Source: Owenia fusiformis (Eukaryota; Annelida; Polychaeta; Sabellida; Oweniidae). From it: 64,000 nt of DNA. The notes under the pieces were generated by a model. The model saw only the letters and a list, made by a program, of their open reading frames with translations. It was not told the origin of the DNA and made no database searches. The position numbers were made by a program, and so were the translations under genes. The DNA lies in assembly GCA_903813345.2 (NCBI GenBank), contig CAIIXF020000006.1, forward strand, positions 16,930,348 through 16,994,347, written 5' to 3'. How positions within the stretch are numbered: the stretch's first letter is position 1; every line of letters begins with the position of its first letter. Shown in pieces: positions 21,803-34,700 of the stretch.

Positions 21803-23805
21803 GTATGAAGCTTTGGATTCATTTATTGTGCTACTTAAAGTGAATGGGAATTATTTTTCTACCACTTGGGAGAGTTTGAGACACGCAACTTAGAATTTAG
21901 CTCATTGTGACAACTTTTGAGGGTTGAGATTTATTTTTGTCCCCCACTTTAGCCTACAAAAGAAAAACATCACAAGAAATCATAGACTGTCAGTGTGCTA
22001 AATAATCTTTATGAAAACAACCGATATGTTACCTGGTAAAAATTCCCTGGACTAACTTCCTGTGTGAAACGTATTTGCGAAACTGCGTCCGAAGTAAAAT
22101 GTGGCGGGAAAGTTCAAATATTGGAAGAAATCAGACGAGTTCTTACTACGTTGACAACACGTTAAAACAGTAAGTTCTGCCAATGAGATTGTATTGATAA
22201 TATGCTACACAATAATAGTGTTTTGTATATATACAGTCAAATGGATTATAGCGTGTATAAATGCCAAAAATTAACTTAAAAGGATGATTTTAAAAATATT
22301 TACTTTCCAACAAAAGTACGTCTAGATTCCAAACTAAGCTGAAACGAAAAGTATCAGAGAGGTTTTATTTGCAAGCTAAACAAATACAGACTATGTTTTT
22401 ATTTTTCTTCAAAATTTGTCATTCAAATATTTCAACGTGAAATTTTACATGAGTATCAACAAAACTACAATAAAAGCTAATCATTTAGTGAATACATAAA
22501 CAAAGTTCTGAGAAAGTTTGTGTGCTTGCGAAAACGGAAGTATTATCTGCGCAAATAATCTGCGCAGTAGGTTGCCAGACAACAAACTAAACAAGTGCAC
22601 GGACATTTACAAATTTCAGTAGTTTTTCTAATAAAACTACAGCAAAACAAAAGTCAAACGACTTAAAGGTAAAATGATTTACTTCTTATGATTCCGGGTA
22701 TATAATATAGATAAAAAGATGCGTCTTTTGTAATAGCAATTTCTTGCTAATAGTTTGAACTGAAGAGGGAAATTTTCTGAAGAACTGAGAAGTCGACATC
22801 ACATTTTGTTTTCATTTGACATTCAGAATAGGCTAAACGACAGTTGTGAAATTTACATTCTTCTTCCTAGCACTACACAAGAGCATGTGAACTATCATGG
22901 GCTTTCATGTCTAGTTGAAAGCCCATGGAACTACAGTGTATGGATAAACTTATGTACAGGGGTGTAGCCATGATTTACAAAGGGGGTTCTATTTTTCCCG
23001 GCTGGAGTTTTTTTTACATGAAATGGGGTGGGGGAGGTTCGAGGCAAAGGGGGCTTGCACGACAGAAAACGATTTTAACAAACTTGCCAAAATTACAGAA
23101 TATAGTTTGTGCATCATCAAGTAACAACAGTTTGGACCTAAATAAAGCCGAGGATTCATTTGAACGAGCCCCACAAACTCCCTCTTGCTACACCCAGACA
23201 GTGTATTTTGTCTACCAAATATCTTTAGACAAGATAATTTACTTCTCAGCTCCCATCGGAATAATGGTCCAAAGCTAAGTGACATATGTCAAATATCAAG
23301 GAGGTGACGACCTTTCAGTTTCTTTGTTTTGAAACATTTATTCACTTCTATTGGGTCTTGTTCTATGGATGGCTCTGAAAAGCTATTGAATATTGTCAAA
23401 TGGAAGTGAGATATGCAGTGGTTGGCACCAAAATTATTCTACCCTCTACCAGTTTCAACCTAGTCAACCTTATTATTTATCAATCAACAGATCAATCAGC
23501 CTTGTCTTTTATTGTAAAAAGCATGCAGTATTTTTGTACCAATGGGTCGATCTGGAAATCTGCATAATCCTATATAATTATAATCCAGATCTTGTTCTAT
23601 GTTTCAACTTTGAAAGTGCTCCCCTGTGTGAACCCTGTTTCATAAATCATCATTGTTCTATACAGGAACATCTCATCTTTCAGATGGCTGTCAAGCCTTG
23701 GGCCTAGGCCTTCTTATTTAAACTCAGCAAAAATAACAGTAGCCAGATAGCCAAGTTGTGTAATACTTTATGTATTATCATGAAATATATGTTAACTCAT
23801 TGCAG
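21803..23805. other. Presumed ROPN1L 5' intron
   Basis: AT-rich, without recognisable coding sequence apart from the repeat at 22955-23205. The acceptor TCATTGCAG abuts the ROPN1L ATG. Confidence 0.45.
22955..23205. mobile_element. Short repeat with AGGGGTGTAGC...GCTACACCC ends
   Basis: The left end ACAGGGGTGTAGCCATG and the right end CTTGCTACACCC are imperfect inverted copies, and the left part is G-rich (GGGGTGGGGGAGG). This is typical of a small DNA element. The open frames across it on both strands look incidental. Confidence 0.5.
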
Positions 23806-26800
23806 ATGCCGCAGCCTGATGAGCCGTACTACTGCTCACAGCAAATACAAATTCCCCCTGCTCTTCCTGACATCCTAAAACAGTTTACAAAAGCTGCCAT
23901 AAGGACACAGCCTAAAGATGTCCTCGGTTGGTCTGCAGCATACTTCAGAGCATTGGCTAATGGTGAGACACCACCAGTTAAAGAGAGACTTGAGATGCCA
24001 GTTGCAACACAAAAAACAGACACTGGTCTAACCCCAGGATTACTTAGAATTCTCAACAAACAGGTATGTAGAGGAATATTCTTGAAGTGAAGTTTAGTGC
24101 AATCTCAGCATAATTTTGTTTAGTATGTAGTTGGTAAAAAGTCATGTTTTTTATTTAAACTGTGAAATTAGAATTAATTTGAAGTAGAATTAAGGTGAAG
24201 ACCTTTTTCCATAAACTAATTAAAGCTCTTGTGAAAGTTGTACCAAAACCCCGAAAATTATCATGTACATGTGGTTTCAGCTTGGCCCCAGAAAGACAGT
24301 AGACCTAAACATAATTGAAGAGAAGTGGAAAGATCTAGCTCTACCTAAAGAACAGTTTGATGAGCTAGTGAGAATAGGTGGCTTTGGAGGAACCATCGAA
24401 TGGTTGAGATACTTTGCTCTTGGTTGCTCAGCATTAGGAGAGGTGACATATTACTGATTATTCCACAGTTAACATGATATTCATAGGATAACATGTCAAA
24501 ATAAAAACGGTATTTTTGTAATCAGTGGTAAAATATGACATTTTTGACAAATTTTCACTAAACGGTGTTTTAGCCATGACATACGGCGCCCTTTGCTATG
24601 ATTTTTGCTACTTCAGACTCAAAACAAGGCTAAGTGTCAACATCGCTGGATCGTTTGGAAAATTCGAATTAAATCACTTAATTTCCGACGATTCTGATGA
24701 TGACTTTAACTATGGAATAAAAAGAACATCCTATGATTTACTCGTGATATGATTTTAATCCACTCATGGATATTGATATCTGCACTCTCTCACTATGCTC
24801 CCTCGTGCATAGAGGTCGCAACGGTACTGAAAACCAGTACCGGTAACCGTCACGCTAATAACCGTACCGTTACCGAAATACCGGTAAAAATATGTAAGAT
24901 AAAATGCCAATGCGCTGCCACCCCCACTTTGTTCCTAATTTTCTCCGTAGCTTTATATGCATACATGGTGCAAGACCGACTTGAACCCATACTGATGAAC
25001 TTCACGAAATAGTATGTAACTATCTTACGAATCAAGATGTATTTTTAGTTTTAAATTAAATGTACACATTTCAAACCATTTCTCAACTGTATCAATAGCA
25101 AGCGACGTGCAGTATACATGGGGGTGGGGTAGGTAAAATAGATTTTAACAAAATATTATCCTGGTGTGGCGAGTTTGGCTGAAACATATCATGCTATTCC
25201 TGCGTCATCCGTGTCAAGTGAACGTCAGTTCAGTGCAGCTGGCAACACCATCACTTCCAAACGGGCACGACTTCAACCTGAGGTTGTCAATTCCTTGTTG
25301 TTCGTAAATGACTATTACAAACATAATTCAGTTTCTGGATCTGACGTTGACACTACAACTACACCGGAACTGCCAAACACAGTAACTACAACCAAATCTG
25401 AGCCTGAGCATGAAGCTACTACACCGAACTGCCAAACATGGACATCACACCTGAACTGCCAAACATGGAAATCACACCTGAACTGCCAAACATGGACATC
25501 TAAATGTCTATGTAAATGTACGCATCGTGAAAGTGGAAATTAAACGAAATATTTAAATAACCGACGTGTCTTTTATTTCCCCAAGGATTATCGTCGGTTA
25601 ACTGGTTAATAAGTTCAATACCGGTAAATGCTCAATTCCGTACCGAAACCGTATAACCGGAATTACCGTCAGCCTCTACTCGTGCAGATATATCCATTCA
25701 TATTACTCATAAATCATAGGATATCCTATATTTATAATGTTCTTCCTGAAACAACCATATTTAAGTATATCTAAACATAAAAAAAATTAAAATTGGTGAA
25801 AATATTATAAAGGTACAATCAGATCTCATACCTTTCCTAAAATTGTGTGCAATATTTCATCTCTGACTTCCAAGGTGGTTTTAACACACCGGCACCTTGG
25901 GGCCAAATGCTTATTTTTTTGTCATATTACTTTGAGGTGTGTCATGCATTAAGATTTTCACAGAACCAAAACAACAGGGAAAATTAATGGAAGAAAATCG
26001 AAAAAAATCCCAGTCCCCTGCTGCTAAAAAAAACCATGCATAGGTAGTACATGTTCCTTGCAATTGTTAACCCTTATATATCTGATTCTACCTTTAATGT
26101 GCACCATCCTCTCAAAAGGAATAAAACATGACATACTGGGCTATTCATCTTCTTATTCAGTTGAATCAGGAATTCAGGATGTAGTACTCTCTTGATGTTT
26201 CACTACTCTGTACATCTAAAGGAATTAATATTAAGAACTTGAACCATTTTTCAAATGCACCAATCGACTGCTTTTACTCTCTAAGAAGTCAATTCAGAAA
26301 TAAAAAGGATAACAAATAGTGAATATGATAGTATAAAACATGGAAAATTTCTATAGACCATTATCCACCAATAAATTATACATCAGCTCTATGTACAGCC
26401 TCATTCCATGAGTTCATTTCATAACTAAGCTGTGTGGAATGAAACAATGGTGCATGTATTCAATTAATACAAATGAATTTGGTACAATGGGTAAGAATTT
26501 GCAGGATTTCATCAACATATATTGCACAAGAGCATTCAATATATTTTAATGGTTTGAATGTGTTTTCAACTTCAGTGAATGTGAATACATGTACTAGAAT
26601 TTCTCATTGAAATGTGTTTCACTCATTTAGGCAAGCACTTGATATGCACAACTAGCCACCTAAACCTGTACAATAAAAAGCACAGCATTTTAGATTTTTA
26701 GTTATTTTTATTTATTGTAGAACATCACAGATGCCATGAAGACCGTTTGTGAGATCCTAACTGCAGATCCCGATGGTGGTCCATCCAGAATTCCATTCCC

Positions 26801-28523
26801 CTTGTTTAAAGACCTTTACACATATCTAGCTAAAGTTGATGGTGAAATCTCACAGGAACACATTAATGAAGTCACATCACACCTGCAATATTATGTGTAA
26901 GTAGTGCAAACTTATATAGTTTAAGCTCAGTCACATTTGCTATACAGGGGCGAATGGTGGCCATTGCTTCACAAAATTGATATAGAAAATCTTCATTGTA
27001 CAGCTTATCCCTCTATTTTATGCTGCATAAATCTATAGATTTTGGGAAGCTACAACCAACGTAGCCTTGCCCAAGTTTTTTTTTTTTAATTATCTGATCT
27101 TGAATTAGTACCGCCTTGTACAATTTAATACATCACCCCTGATATTACATGTATTATGATAAGTTATTCAGCGTTTTTTTCCTACGCGTATTTGTCAGGG
27201 GTATCGCGAAACCATATTATTGATATTTGTCTGGATACAACGTGTGACTTCAGGCTGATTGACCAATCAAAACGTTATCAGGTTTACCTATAAACAAAGC
27301 AAACTATCCGTCTTCGACTTGAACTTTTCAATGATCTGATCAAGTATATCTTCAGAGTTACAATATATTCTGTAATTAAATATACATTGGAATGTAAGCA
27401 GTCATTAATATAAATTAAATCATGCGATTTAATGTTGATTTAAAATCTGAATTCGCTATGAAAATGCACGAAGACCTAGTCTATGATCTGATTCAGTGAT
27501 TGATCTGAATCTCATGTTTGATCATTTCAGCTATTTTTCCAAAATTTCTTGTTGAAATCTTCTCACTTCCGGGTGTCCGATTGATATTAATCTGATAAAA
27601 TATTTGTATTTTCATGATGAATAGTGTAAGATTTGTTCGTGAAAAGTCCCGTGAAAAGTGTACCGTTGTTTTGACTGTGCAAAATAATGAGCTAACGCTG
27701 CAGGGCCATCGTTGATTGGTCAATTTACCGACATAAACATTAGGTCAGTGAAGCATGTGGCTTTCTCCTTGGTACAAAGCGGTCATAATAGAAATCAAGA
27801 TAAGTAAAAGAGACCGACTTGGGCAAGGCTACAACCATATATCAAATGTGACTAAGACATTGGTTATGGAACTTTATTGGATTCTGTATTTGACCAATTA
27901 CATAAATTATATTGATTTTGTTACACTGTCTATTAATTAGTTATAGTTACAAGTTATACTATAGTCAGGCATTGAGCTTAGGTTCTGAGAGCAGTTGGTC
28001 AAAATGGCATTACGGACCAGCTGCCATGTTATTTTCCTATGCCTACCAAAAAAATCAACTGGTCTCAGTGATCTCCCCAGCATTAAAACAAGTGGGCACA
28101 GCACCCGCCTGAGATTTTGAAAATAACCTTGCACCCACCTGAGAATCCATTTGCACCGACTTGAGAAAAATCCTGTGGAGATCATTGAGTCTGTATCAAA
28201 AGTAAACTAGTAGATGACCAGTGGACCAGCCCTTAGCTCAAGCCCTGATTATAGTTTACTAATTGTTAAGAAATAAGGTTTAAGATGACTAGATTTGATC
28301 GATAATATACCCTACTCTTTGTGAGTGCCATATTTTATACAAATTGCCAATGATTTCAAATGTTTTTTCAGAGTTAAAATAAGAATATAACTTTCACTTT
28401 TGGAGAATAATAAAGACATAATGTCACTTAATTTTGCTTATTTTCTGTAATTGCAGGGATAAACAGGAAGGATATGTTCAACCAAGAAACTTCACCAGTC
28501 CAGATTGCCCAAAGTTGTCGTAA
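23806..28523 (+). CDS. ROPN1L: Ropporin-1-like protein, complete, four coding exons, 220 aa
   Basis: Axonemal/fibrous-sheath protein with an RIIa-type dimerisation-docking domain that binds A-kinase anchoring proteins; it corresponds to radial spoke protein 11 in motile cilia and sperm flagella. Coding exons: 23806-24063, 24281-24442, 26721-26896, 28457-28523, all AG/GT with consistent phases (663 nt). Residues 12-47 (IQIPPALPDILKQFTKAAIR, then TQPKDVLGWSAAYF) are the RIIa domain and nearly match vertebrate ROPN1L. Exon 2 has EEKWKDLALPKEQFDEL and ALGCSALG; exon 3 has CEILTADPDGGPSRIPF; both are family hallmarks. It is 10 aa shorter than human ROPN1L, mostly at the C terminus (ends NFTSPDCPKLS). 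The ATG immediately follows a splice acceptor, so the 5' UTR is spliced. It is head-to-head with HORMAD1 and convergent with SNRNP70. Intron 2 contains a hAT remnant and intron 3 two further elements. Confidence 0.94.
24810..25678 (+). mobile_element. hAT transposon remnant with 8-bp target duplication
   Basis: The ends read TAGAGGTCGCAACGGTA and, inverted, TAGAGGCTGACGGTAA. CTCGTGCA is duplicated exactly on both sides (24802-24809 and 25679-25686), the 8-bp target duplication of hAT elements. CCGGTA/TACCGG motifs are frequent near both ends. Only 869 bp remain, so it is internally deleted and non-autonomous. It lies in ROPN1L intron 2. Confidence 0.93.
25166..25543 (+). pseudogene. C-terminal fragment of hAT transposase
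   Basis: YHAIPASSVSSERQFSAAGN and TITSKRARLQPEVVNSLLFV are the hAT C-terminal dimerisation region, which ends these transposases. Everything upstream (catalytic core, BED finger) is missing, so the first Met is not a real start. The tail has a short repeat (NCQTW three times). The terminal repeats on each side show it belongs to the element 24810-25678. Confidence 0.9.
27061..27832. mobile_element. MITE-like element with 16-bp terminal inverted repeats
   Basis: GTAGCCTTGCCCAAGT (27061-27076) is a perfect complement of ACTTGGGCAAGGCTAC (27817-27832). The 772-bp element is non-coding and lies in ROPN1L intron 3. Target duplication unclear; superfamily unknown. Confidence 0.75.
28066..28187 (-). 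mobile_element. Short CAGTGATCTCC-family MITE, copy 1
   Basis: Ends CAGTGATCTCC and GGAGATCATTG are inverted; GGTCT (28061-28065) and AGTCT (28188-28192) flank it as a near-perfect 5-bp duplication. It contains the same GTGGGTGCA-type repeats as the copy at 47086-47291, in the opposite orientation. Confidence 0.75.
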
Positions 28524-29355
28524 AACATGGACATAACTTATCAATTACAATACTATGATTTTCTTTATCATCACATTTAATATCCATGTTGAACTCAGTA
28601 AATGAGATTAAATGAGAGCAAATATTCACTTATGATTTTCTCTATCATTACATTCAATATCCACATTGAATTCAGTTTTATAATATGCAAGAACATTATA
28701 TTCCCACATGTGGCGTCTGGACATTCATTCAATTGTAAATCTCAGAGTTACTTTCTATGTTTCATTTTAGACCAAAGTCTCTATTATTCATTCAATTATA
28801 CACATTATATCAATAATGGTGTTGATCTACATCTTCAAGTAGATATTGGGAACTGACATCAAATTATTACAGCTGCTTGGCATCTATGCAGTTACTGTAC
28901 ATATTATACTAAAATTAGTTTCTACTGAAGTACCACTGTATGAAGTGGATGATTCGAATATTACTTCTACAAAATCAATATCACATTTTTGTTATATACT
29001 TTTTGCTCAATGTAAAGATATTTTTACATGTTGAACTAAAAGGAGTAAAGACAATCTAAACACAGAGCTGACAAGTAATTACAAATATCTTTGTCATAAA
29101 GTGAATAATGACAGGTGATTTTAGTTCATGTATTGATTTAGCCATGCTGTATTTTATTGCCTACCAGGCCCTAAATCATTTAGGTTTAATTTATTTAATT
29201 TTTAACATAATCATAAATGATTTGAAAAATTATTTTTCATGTACGAATTGGCCAAATTGAAACAGTTCTCTACTTTATCTTTCACCAGTTTCATTCCATT
29301 TACATTTTATAGAAATATAAAATGTTTCTTTGTACATATGTATATTTTATGTATT

Positions 29356-29361
29356 AATAAA
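29356..29361 (+). terminator. ROPN1L: Possible ROPN1L poly(A) signal
   Basis: AATAAA about 830 bases after the ROPN1L stop. Other hexamers are possible, and the choice is weak. Confidence 0.3.
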
Positions 29362-29618
29362 TATATAGTCTAATGGTTAAAAATAAGGTTTTTTATATAG
29401 TCTAATGTTGAAAAATAAGATTTGTTATTGATTTTATGCATGATATTTATAAAGAATATTTCCATTATCACTTGGAAAACTCTAATTCTAATTTGACCTT
29501 ATAATTTTGACTCAATTGTTGAAAATGTTTATTTATTACCATGATTTACATAAACACTTGGACAAACCCCACGGCAATAAGTTTTTTGACTAAGTGTCTT
29601 CATGAGACAAGGGCGTTA

Positions 29619-29791
29619 CAATACCCGGGAATTAATTGGTTCGTACATTACATGTTTGTGTGATAGCGCCCTCTGCAGGCCACTGCGCTTATTAGGCTAT
29701 AGTAATAAAATTGGATAATCACATTTATGCGTGTGCGCGCAGCTCATCCAATGAACGAAATGCCACTTCCCGCTGAAATCACCGGGTATTG
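29619..29791. mobile_element. MITE-like element, CAATACCCGG termini
   Basis: CAATACCCGG at the left and CCGGGTATTG at the right are perfect 10-bp inverted repeats around a 173-bp, GC-richer interior. Target duplication not clear. Confidence 0.6.
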
Positions 29792-29977
29792 ATTTTTCCC
29801 TTGCATGAGATACATGTATGTTTTGTTAGATTTTCATAAATGTCTCATGAAGTGGAATAGCTGATTTTATTCTGAATGATAATTTTAACTAAGTTTCTCA
29901 CCATATACAAACGCAATGAGTGATAATGGACTGGACAGGTTCAACTGTTATTTTTGAATTTGAATTACCCATAACTA

Positions 29978-30294
29978 CACAGGGTACACACCAAATTAAG
30001 CGTGACAGTTGCACACGTGAGGTACTGTACAACACAAGAGAGATGAAATGTGAGCAAACAGCTATTTTCATCGTTTCAGAAATAAAGATGTGGTCTAGTT
30101 TTATATGCACTGTATATGTCTGTAACAACATCCTAGACAGTGAACTTGATGGTGAATTTCATAGTTACGTCTACACATTTGACAAGATCTTTCTTGAACG
30201 TTGACAACAACTGTTTGCTCATATTGCATCACCTGGGTGTTGTACCGTACCTAGCACGTTCAACTGTCATGCTTCATTTGGTACGTACCCTGTG
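29978..30294. mobile_element. Foldback element with arms of about 88 bp
   Basis: The left arm (29978-30064) reads CACAGGGTACACACCAAATT ... GAGCAAACAG. The right arm (30205-30294) reads as its reverse complement, starting CTGTTTGCTCATATTGC and ending CAAATGAAGCATGACAGTTG in complement. About 140 bases separate the arms. Confidence 0.8.
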
Positions 30295-31752
30295 AACTAG
30301 AGAAACAGGTCTAGTTAGCAAGCTTAACAACTTCAAAATTTTTTTCGGCTCGCACCATCCATTGTGGTCTATTCTAAACATCCCTAAAGTGCATACTTTA
30401 TTAGGGAATCTAAATATACCACATGTACATGATGAATAGTGTATATACCATTTTTTCCCAAAATCCGCTCATTGAATAATTAACTTCACCAATTTATAAC
30501 ATATCACAAATATTTGGGGAAATATATATGAGATCATAAAGAATAGATTGGTAGGTCAATTGTACATGTTGCTTACAATTTTGTCACCCCTTACAGATCT
30601 AATGCTGCCTTTAATATCTGTTTTCATATCAAATTTGAAATCAATGATATCTTTGAATGTTTGGAAGCGCCAGAATATTTTATAAAAAATTTAAAAAAAA
30701 CTCTTAGAATATGCATTTGTCATATTTTAGGGGTCAGCGTAAAAATGAATTTTGCTAAGCGGCCTTGAAATATTGACCTGGACATTATGTTTGGAGGAAG
30801 TTGATCAATGTGGTAATGAATACTTGGTCACAAATAATGAGGAACAAAATAATTAAACAGCACATTGATAATGGCAAGGAGAGTGAAGGTTATCCACAGA
30901 ATAATTCATTTGGTTTTAAATGTTTATTTACTTATTACTATACATATGATTCATTTATACACATAATTTAGGAAATAAAAATCCAGATCCTTTTAAGGTT
31001 TAACCTGAATCCAGAATGGGAAACAATAGTTTACACATAGAGTACAATGTATATGATTTACTGTGAAATGTACTAAAAGCAGGGATGTAGAAAATCAACA
31101 AAAATCTTGACATTAAATACCAACATTTTTGACAATAACTGTATGCAAATCATTAAAATCTCTTAAATGATACAATTTCAAAATTGTTTTACTACTAGTA
31201 GTTATATTATGTGGTTTTCATCTTTTGAGGAAAATAAGTAGAAAACCATTAGCTGATTTTAGCAGTAAATGGGAATGACTCTCAAATCTTTATCAAAAAT
31301 AGCCTACAGAATATATAATTTATTATTTCAAGCATAAAATTAATATTTCAATCGGCCAACCATAAAATATAATTCAAGTTTCACATGTTCTACACTGAGA
31401 AGTGAAATGGTTATAAACAAGCAACATTTTTGTCAACATTATTCAGAGTAATTACATTAATTAAATTCGACAGGATGTAAGTGTAGTGAACAATCCAAAA
31501 TGGTTAATGTGCTATATAGAAACATGACAGTTCAACCCAACGTGACACTGATATGAAATCAATTAGATTTGTCTTGTACAGTATTCTTTACATAGCCAGT
31601 ATGTTGAAATCTGAGGTCATTGTCCAAGAATGTGATCGGTGTCTCATTTTCACATTTTGCTCAATGTCATTGTGATGTTACAGAACTACTCGATTATGCC
31701 CATCATAAGTCACTCTGATGAAATAACTACCTCATTGAGATGTCATAATTGT

Positions 31753-34700
31753 CTACATGTCCTCAACTGAGCCGTACTCATTGATAGGCTCTTCAGTTCC
31801 ATACTCATTATAACTCTGATTCTGTTCTGCATCTCCAGCTGGTTCAGCCCCCTCTTCATTATTTAATTCCTCTGCATGCTCATTCTCCTGAGGGACACCA
31901 TTGGGTTGTTCCACAGGATCACCACCATAGTGAACATCCATGTTGGGCTCAGATTTAATAACAACATTATCAAAATCAATTGGGCCATCTCCACCTTCAT
32001 TGGGGATACTCTTCTCAGCCTTTTCGCGTTCACTTTTACGGCTCTTGCGATCACGCGATCTGCTACGCTTGCGATCTCTGCTTCTACTTCTGCGACTCCT
32101 CTTGCGGTCTTTGCTTCGACTGCGTTTTCGATCACGTGACCTGCTTCTGCGAGATCGTTTTCTGTCCCGACTCCTACTGCGTCTTCGTCGTTTCTCACCC
32201 TCAACTTTGACATCGGAATCTTCTGTAAGTATGAACATATCTCAAATGAATTCAAACTAATGTATGCATCAAACATTTGTGTAACTCATAACAATGCTCA
32301 GACCAGTATGGCCAAGTTAACTTCTGCAAATTATTTGAAATGAAAATTAAACTGGACAAGGTGATAAATGTTGCACTGGAAATTCAAAGTGACCGCCTTG
32401 TTTAACCAGCATGCTCAAAACTTCAGATCTTGGATACCTCTTGCTCTTGAATCTCAAAATTTCAAGTTTAATGGATGAATGGTTTTCTTATCTTTGCTTG
32501 TAAGGGGTGGTTTGGGTCTATGATCTCCATGAAGAGATTTATTGTGCCATCTGCCCATACATCCATCACGCTGGTACTCAACTCAAATGCACTGGTCCAT
32601 TTTGGTGACAAAATATTGGAACCTCAAAGGTACGACTTTTCTTTTTTCCTTATTCCATGCGATATAGGCAGAAATCCCACAAAATTTTTATCACAAATGT
32701 GTGTCAGTATCATATGTTCAAGAAAATGTAGATGTTTGTGGAAAAATAGTTCAGAAGACAACAGAATCGTTGCTTTAATACCTCAGAACTGTTACGTAAA
32801 TGGAACGGGTTAGAAGCGCAGATCTTAACCGTTTTTCATAAGTGAGGTATTAAATCGAAGATTCTTTTGTCTTCTGAATTATTTGTTTGCAAACAAGTAA
32901 ATTTTCTTAGACATATGATACTGACACAAGTTTGTGATAAAAATGTCGTGGGAATTCTGCCTAAAACTCGTGAAATAAGTAAAAAATTCACATCTTTGAG
33001 GTACCGACATTTTGTAAGCGTAATTGGGTAGAGTAACAGTGCATCAGGACTATATATTTTGGTTTTCAAGTGTTATGTTTAAGCTGACACAAAATATAAT
33101 ACACTTAATCTTACCAAGACCAGGCTCAGTCTTGATCTGGATTCGATCTCTGCTCCTGCTACGTCGTCTGCGCTCCCTACTCCTGCTACGTCTGCGTCGA
33201 CGGTCTCGACTACGACTCCTAGACCTCCTCCTTCTACCACCTGGACTACCAGACCGACTCCTGGTGGCAAAACAAATAAACAAATTAAATACATTGTTGT
33301 AACAGGAAAATTGATGTTGCTTAGTATGGCATAAAGAATACAAGGCATTAACATACAAAATGTCACCACCATTTGTTACAGACACCAACTGCTGATTACC
33401 AACCAACCAATTTCACCATAGCCAATTCTATTTTATATTTCTCCCCAATAAAATAATGAGTCAAAAGTATGAGAAAACTTATTGATGATGGATTACCTTT
33501 CTCTAGCGTTGTCATCACGTCCGGAGAATCTTGTGTTGACATCAGCGCCACCTTTCCTTGTTCCACCCAAACCACCTCCTGCAAACAAAACCGGAATATT
33601 GCAGAATGAGGAAATAATATCCATTGAGAATAGGAGCTCTTAAACTGTACTGAGTCATTAGATAACACGAGTTTGAGTTCCCGATGTACAAATGACCACC
33701 TAATTTACTAGCACAGTGGGAATAGAACTCTTGTGAAGGCATTATTCGACCTCTATTGTAAACCAGTTGAAAAATTAAGAAAACTGGGCAGTTCTGATAT
33801 TGCAAACATGTATATATATTTTATTTACCTAGTCTCCTTGGCCTCCATCCCTTCACTGTTCGAGACCTTTCAACATCTACAAGAACTCTCCTGCCATCTA
33901 TCTTCTTTCCATCAGCATGCTTGTAGGCAGCTAAAAATAAAATAAACCATGAACAAAATTGACCAGTTATTGAAAAACTGCACTTTGAACCAGACCGCTT
34001 ATGTATACAGATCAATGGAGTGTAGGATGGTGTGGCCCATAGTACAGTTGCATTGGTAGCTCAATAAAAAGCCTGGGTTACCACCCCAAGCTAGATACAG
34101 CAACTTACATCGTCAGCTCCTTCTGCAACCATCACTTACCAGATCAATACCTGACAACCAGGGCTGATTCTCACTGACACTAGTTAGAAAATGTGACAAA
34201 TGTTGATTGTAGCCTTTCAATAGTGCTGTTCAATTATAAATTATTTTGGCGAATTTTGATTTTTCTGACCAGAGTCTGTAAAATTCAGCCCATGTCCAAC
34301 AGACATTATGGTTGATGTGCAAATAACAAATCAATAAACTACACTACAACGCAGAAAGGTTTATATCAGGTTGCCATGGTGACACAACATACTTCCTGTT
34401 CCTGTAGAAACAAGCTGCTCTCCCATCCATCTATACCTACCTATGGCAACAATATTTCATGGCAAATTTGGGTTATATTTATTAGAAGATTATATTAGAT
34501 ATGACATATTTATATAGACATTAACACAAGACAAGAATAATATAAAATGTTCCTGCAATGATGAAATCCACAGCTCAGCTACATCTTCTTTCTTCTGTAT
34601 ACCTACCCAATGGTGGAGTGGGACGAAAACAACATGAATTCAGAAAAATGCAATATCTTTCCAGTACAAAGGATAGTCCCCAAAATAAATCGAGAGGTTG

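Larger units (their letters stand above)
24724..25742. mobile_element. Foldback element split by a hAT insertion
   Basis: The left arm (24724-24785: GAACATCCTATGATTTACTC ... ATTGATATCTGCAC) pairs with the right arm (25682-25742: GTGCAGATATATCC ... ATAATGTTC). The hAT element 24810-25678 sits in the loop. A related hairpin with the same GATATCTGCAC...GTGCATATATC core occurs at 47719-47892. Confidence 0.75.
28524..31752. other. Convergent intergenic space between ROPN1L and SNRNP70
   Basis: It contains both 3' UTRs and two inverted-repeat elements (29619-29791 and 29978-30294). No conserved coding sequence was recognised; the short open frames here have no family resemblance. Confidence 0.6.

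Noticed and set aside
22925-23285. Overlapping frames of 117 and 98 codons
   Set aside because: They cover a short repeat with AGGGGTGTAGC ends and show no conserved protein.
29920-30204. 94-codon plus-strand frame
   Set aside because: It spans one arm of a foldback repeat; the opposite strand also has a frame, as expected for inverted repeats.
31940-32260. Leucine-rich open frame on the plus strand
   Set aside because: It is the complement of the SNRNP70 arginine/serine-rich exon; codon bias of RS repeats produces Leu-rich shadows.
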